Assembly: GCA_905221605.1 (NCBI GenBank) | Contig: CAJNDS010000331.1 | Location: forward strand, 26,597-90,596 | Direction: 5' to 3' | DNA: 64,000 nucleotides | DNA from: Symbiodinium natans | Lineage: Eukaryota; Sar; Dinophyceae; Suessiales; Symbiodiniaceae | In this document: positions 62,386 through 64,000 of the stretch, piece after piece | How positions within the stretch are numbered: the stretch's first letter is position 1 | Layout of the letters: each line of letters starts with the position of its first letter | Translations under genes and position numbers: made by a program | The notes under the pieces: generated by a model | Seen by the model: the letters and a program-made list of their open reading frames with translations, nothing else | Database searches by the model: none | Told to the model about the DNA's origin: nothing

Positions 62386-62543
62386 GGGGCGCTGTCTTGG
62401 GACGACTACTTCATGAGCCCCTCGGAACTGAGAGCAATGGAGGAAGCCAACAGCGAGAGGCTGGTACTCTCTCCTCAGAGTTGGCAGCTGCAAGAGGCGT
62501 CGCGTTCCTCACGGCCATGCGGTCCAAGGACCCTTCCACGCAG
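62386..62543 (+). CDS. dCMP deaminase-like, two exons (partial)
   Basis: Exon 62386-62416 opens after GGCAG|G and reads GALSWDDYFM. Exon 62497-62543 opens after AAGAG|G and reads VAFLTAMRSKDPSTQ. Joining them with a GC donor (62417) and AG acceptor gives SWDDYFMSVAFLTAMRSK, which matches the N-terminal block of deoxycytidylate deaminases (SWD-YFM...RSKDP-TQVGA). The enzyme converts dCMP to dUMP for thymidylate synthesis. The exon ends CAG before another GC donor (62544). The following VGACIV strand and the zinc-binding HAE and PC-x2-C motifs are not visible before the window end, so the gene is partial or broken. The GT-rich, GA-rich sequence after it is presumed intron. Confidence 0.68.
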
Positions 62544-62559
62544 GCACAAAGACAGAGAG

Positions 62560-63310
62560 ACGGAGAGAGAGACGGAGAGACACGGAGAGAGAGAGGGGGA
62601 AGAAGAAACAACTCAGTTTCACGAGAGTTGGCCCTCCTTCCCAGCGTGTCACGCCCCACAGTGTCTGAAAGTGTGGGAAGAAGTGTTGTGCTTTGCCTTG
62701 TAGTAGTAGACTCCCCCGGTCAACTTTATGATTCAAGTGCGACTATTTGTCGACATGTCTTAAGTCTCGTAAGAATGGCCGTGGGGCCCGGGGTATGCAT
62801 CTGCATCTTTTCTGAAGTCTTTGAAAGTGTTTTGCCCTCTGTGTCTCTGTGATTGTGTGATTCGCTCAGAGGGCTGAAAGCTGTGATTCGTGCACATTCA
62901 CCGCTTTCAACTTTATTCTCCTCTTTGTGTTATTCTCTGTGATAGTACGCGCGTGGGCGTGTTGGAGGGTCAGTGGGCTTGGGGCATATGCTGCAAATTT
63001 CTCTCGGCTTCTGTTGTGTCTCGTCTTCTCGACATACCGCAGCATTTTATCATGACCTGAGACGGGGGAGGTCCCGAAGCGTCCCCAAGCATTTGGGGGG
63101 GGGGGGGGAGGGGGCTGTCGCCTCACCATTCCGCGCACCTCAACCCCCCCTCCTCTGTGCATCATTTCATGCACAGCAGAATTGATTTTTCGCATGTGCC
63201 ATGTGGCTGGTGCATGTCATGTTCCAGTTTGGGCTGCGACAATGTGTGCGCGTTTCGCATTTCCGAGTACGTGTCTTCTTTGCTATGTCCGACATGCCAC
63301 ACATAAGTCG
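62560..63310. other. No recognised gene; probable intron
   Basis: A (GAGACGGA)n run near 62558-62600, a G13 run (about 63097-63109), and unique sequence downstream of the deaminase exons. Confidence 0.4.
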
Positions 63311-63313
63311 AGG

Positions 63314-63437
63314 TAATTGTAAACGCTTGCGCGCGCCGCCTCGGCAGCCGGGCCGGCCCCAGGACAGGAAAGGAGGAAAGAGGGTTTCCCGCAACAAAAA
63401 AGGGGAGGAAGGGCAGAGGGGTTAAAGGGGGGGGGGT

Positions 63438-63512
<75 letters not shown>

Positions 63513-63686
63513 TTTGAGGCACTCTCCCTGTAGGAGCCACCGACAGCGGGACCCTCCACGGCATCGGTTTGCAGCTCCTCCAAGCGATTGGGGGGGGTCC
63601 CACAGGGCGGGGGGGGGGGGGGGGGGGGGGGGGGGTGGCGTCAGAAATTTTGGCATGGGGGAAGGGTTGGGTTAGGGGGAAGGAGG
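63314..63686. repeat. Dispersed GC-rich repeat, family X, copy 3, with long poly-G
   Basis: Starts AATTGTAAACGCTTGCGCGC and ends GGAAGGGTTGGGTTAGG then GGGAAGGAG, like copy 2. Inside are a G homopolymer of about 73 bases (63438-63510), a GGAGCCACCGACAG word shared with copy 1, and a second G run (about 63608-63635). Confidence 0.88.
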
Positions 63687-64000
63687 CCTGATCCGGGTTT
63701 GCTTGTTCCAGACGCTTCTCGGCAGGAAGCCGAGGCGAACAAAAGTCCAGAACCGTGGTGGACGGTGGGGGCGGGGTGTTGTAAGTGATGTGTCTGGAGG
63801 TATTCAACTACCGGTTCCTGACGGTTCCTGTTGAAGCGACGCATGGATTCTGTCGAGTATGAGTGTGTGGTCGTCACTGTACGTGACCTTGGAGTGTACT
63901 CTTTGTTCTTGAGGGCTCAGGGTTGTTGCTACCCGTTCAAACGTCATTAGGAAGCTTACACATGTTCACAGTGTGGCGTGTGGCGAACACAGTTGAGGAA
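63687..64000. other. Unique sequence to window end
   Basis: No gene or repeat recognised. Confidence 0.4.

Overview
The window is 64 kb of a nuclear eukaryotic genome, most likely from a dinoflagellate (Symbiodiniaceae, Polarella or a relative). The best evidence is splicing. A protein phosphatase 2C (PP2C) gene at 51.4-55.4 kb can be followed exon by exon. Every inferred acceptor is AG|G and most inferred donors are GC or GA rather than GT. A dCMP deaminase fragment at 62.4 kb shows the same signals. Other pointers are interstitial TTTAGGG-type telomere repeats, a LINE remnant and copia-class remnants, a very low gene density in a mass of microsatellites and minisatellites, and all recognised host exons on the + strand. 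The species is inference.

Layout: 0-5 kb is simple and dispersed repeats. At 5.9-6.6 kb is a small charged-protein gene of unknown function. At 7.64-9.45 kb lies a frameshifted, 5'-truncated LINE, followed by long purine microsatellites to 10.4 kb. 11-20 kb is sparse, with the end of an RS-rich protein gene at 14.0-14.4 kb and several unassigned open segments. 20-28.7 kb holds minisatellites, a near-perfect 50-bp palindrome, a 'GGGCACTCC' repeat element, a minus-strand copia RT scrap, a tRNA-like sequence and a 91-bp satellite with two dyads per unit. 29-30.6 kb has a RING-H2 terminal exon and a coiled-coil-like exon cluster. 31-38 kb is AT microsatellites, a 'CATGGGGCC' satellite, a compound giant hairpin at 35.8-36.2 kb and degenerate CCCTAAA-like sequence. 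At 38.7 kb is an exon with a PP2C motif-I-like sequence. From 40.77 to 47.69 kb is an element bounded by 107-bp direct repeats that encodes an S1-like domain, three CCCH zinc fingers and a retropepsin motif, with no reverse transcriptase or integrase that I can see. 48-51.4 kb has a large inverted repeat, a second 'GGGCACTCC' element and a cluster of small hairpins. The PP2C gene fills 51.4-55.4 kb. A possible first exon lies at 56.8 kb, telomere-like repeats at 58.1 kb, a 46/57-bp minisatellite at 58.46-60.2 kb, another long hairpin at 61.3 kb, the dCMP deaminase exons at 62.4 kb, and a third copy of a dispersed GC-rich repeat at 63.3 kb.

The host genes do not form a visible pathway: a PP2C phosphatase, a RING-H2 protein, an RS protein and a dCMP deaminase. 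The most unusual features are three unlinked hairpin loci whose arms are unrelated short tandem repeats but whose apex is a shared sequence (GGGAG..CTTGCCC flanked by AAGATT/AATCTT), and the gag-protease-only terminal-repeat element with its S1 and CCCH domains. The window contains no CRISPR array, operon or bacterial-style feature.
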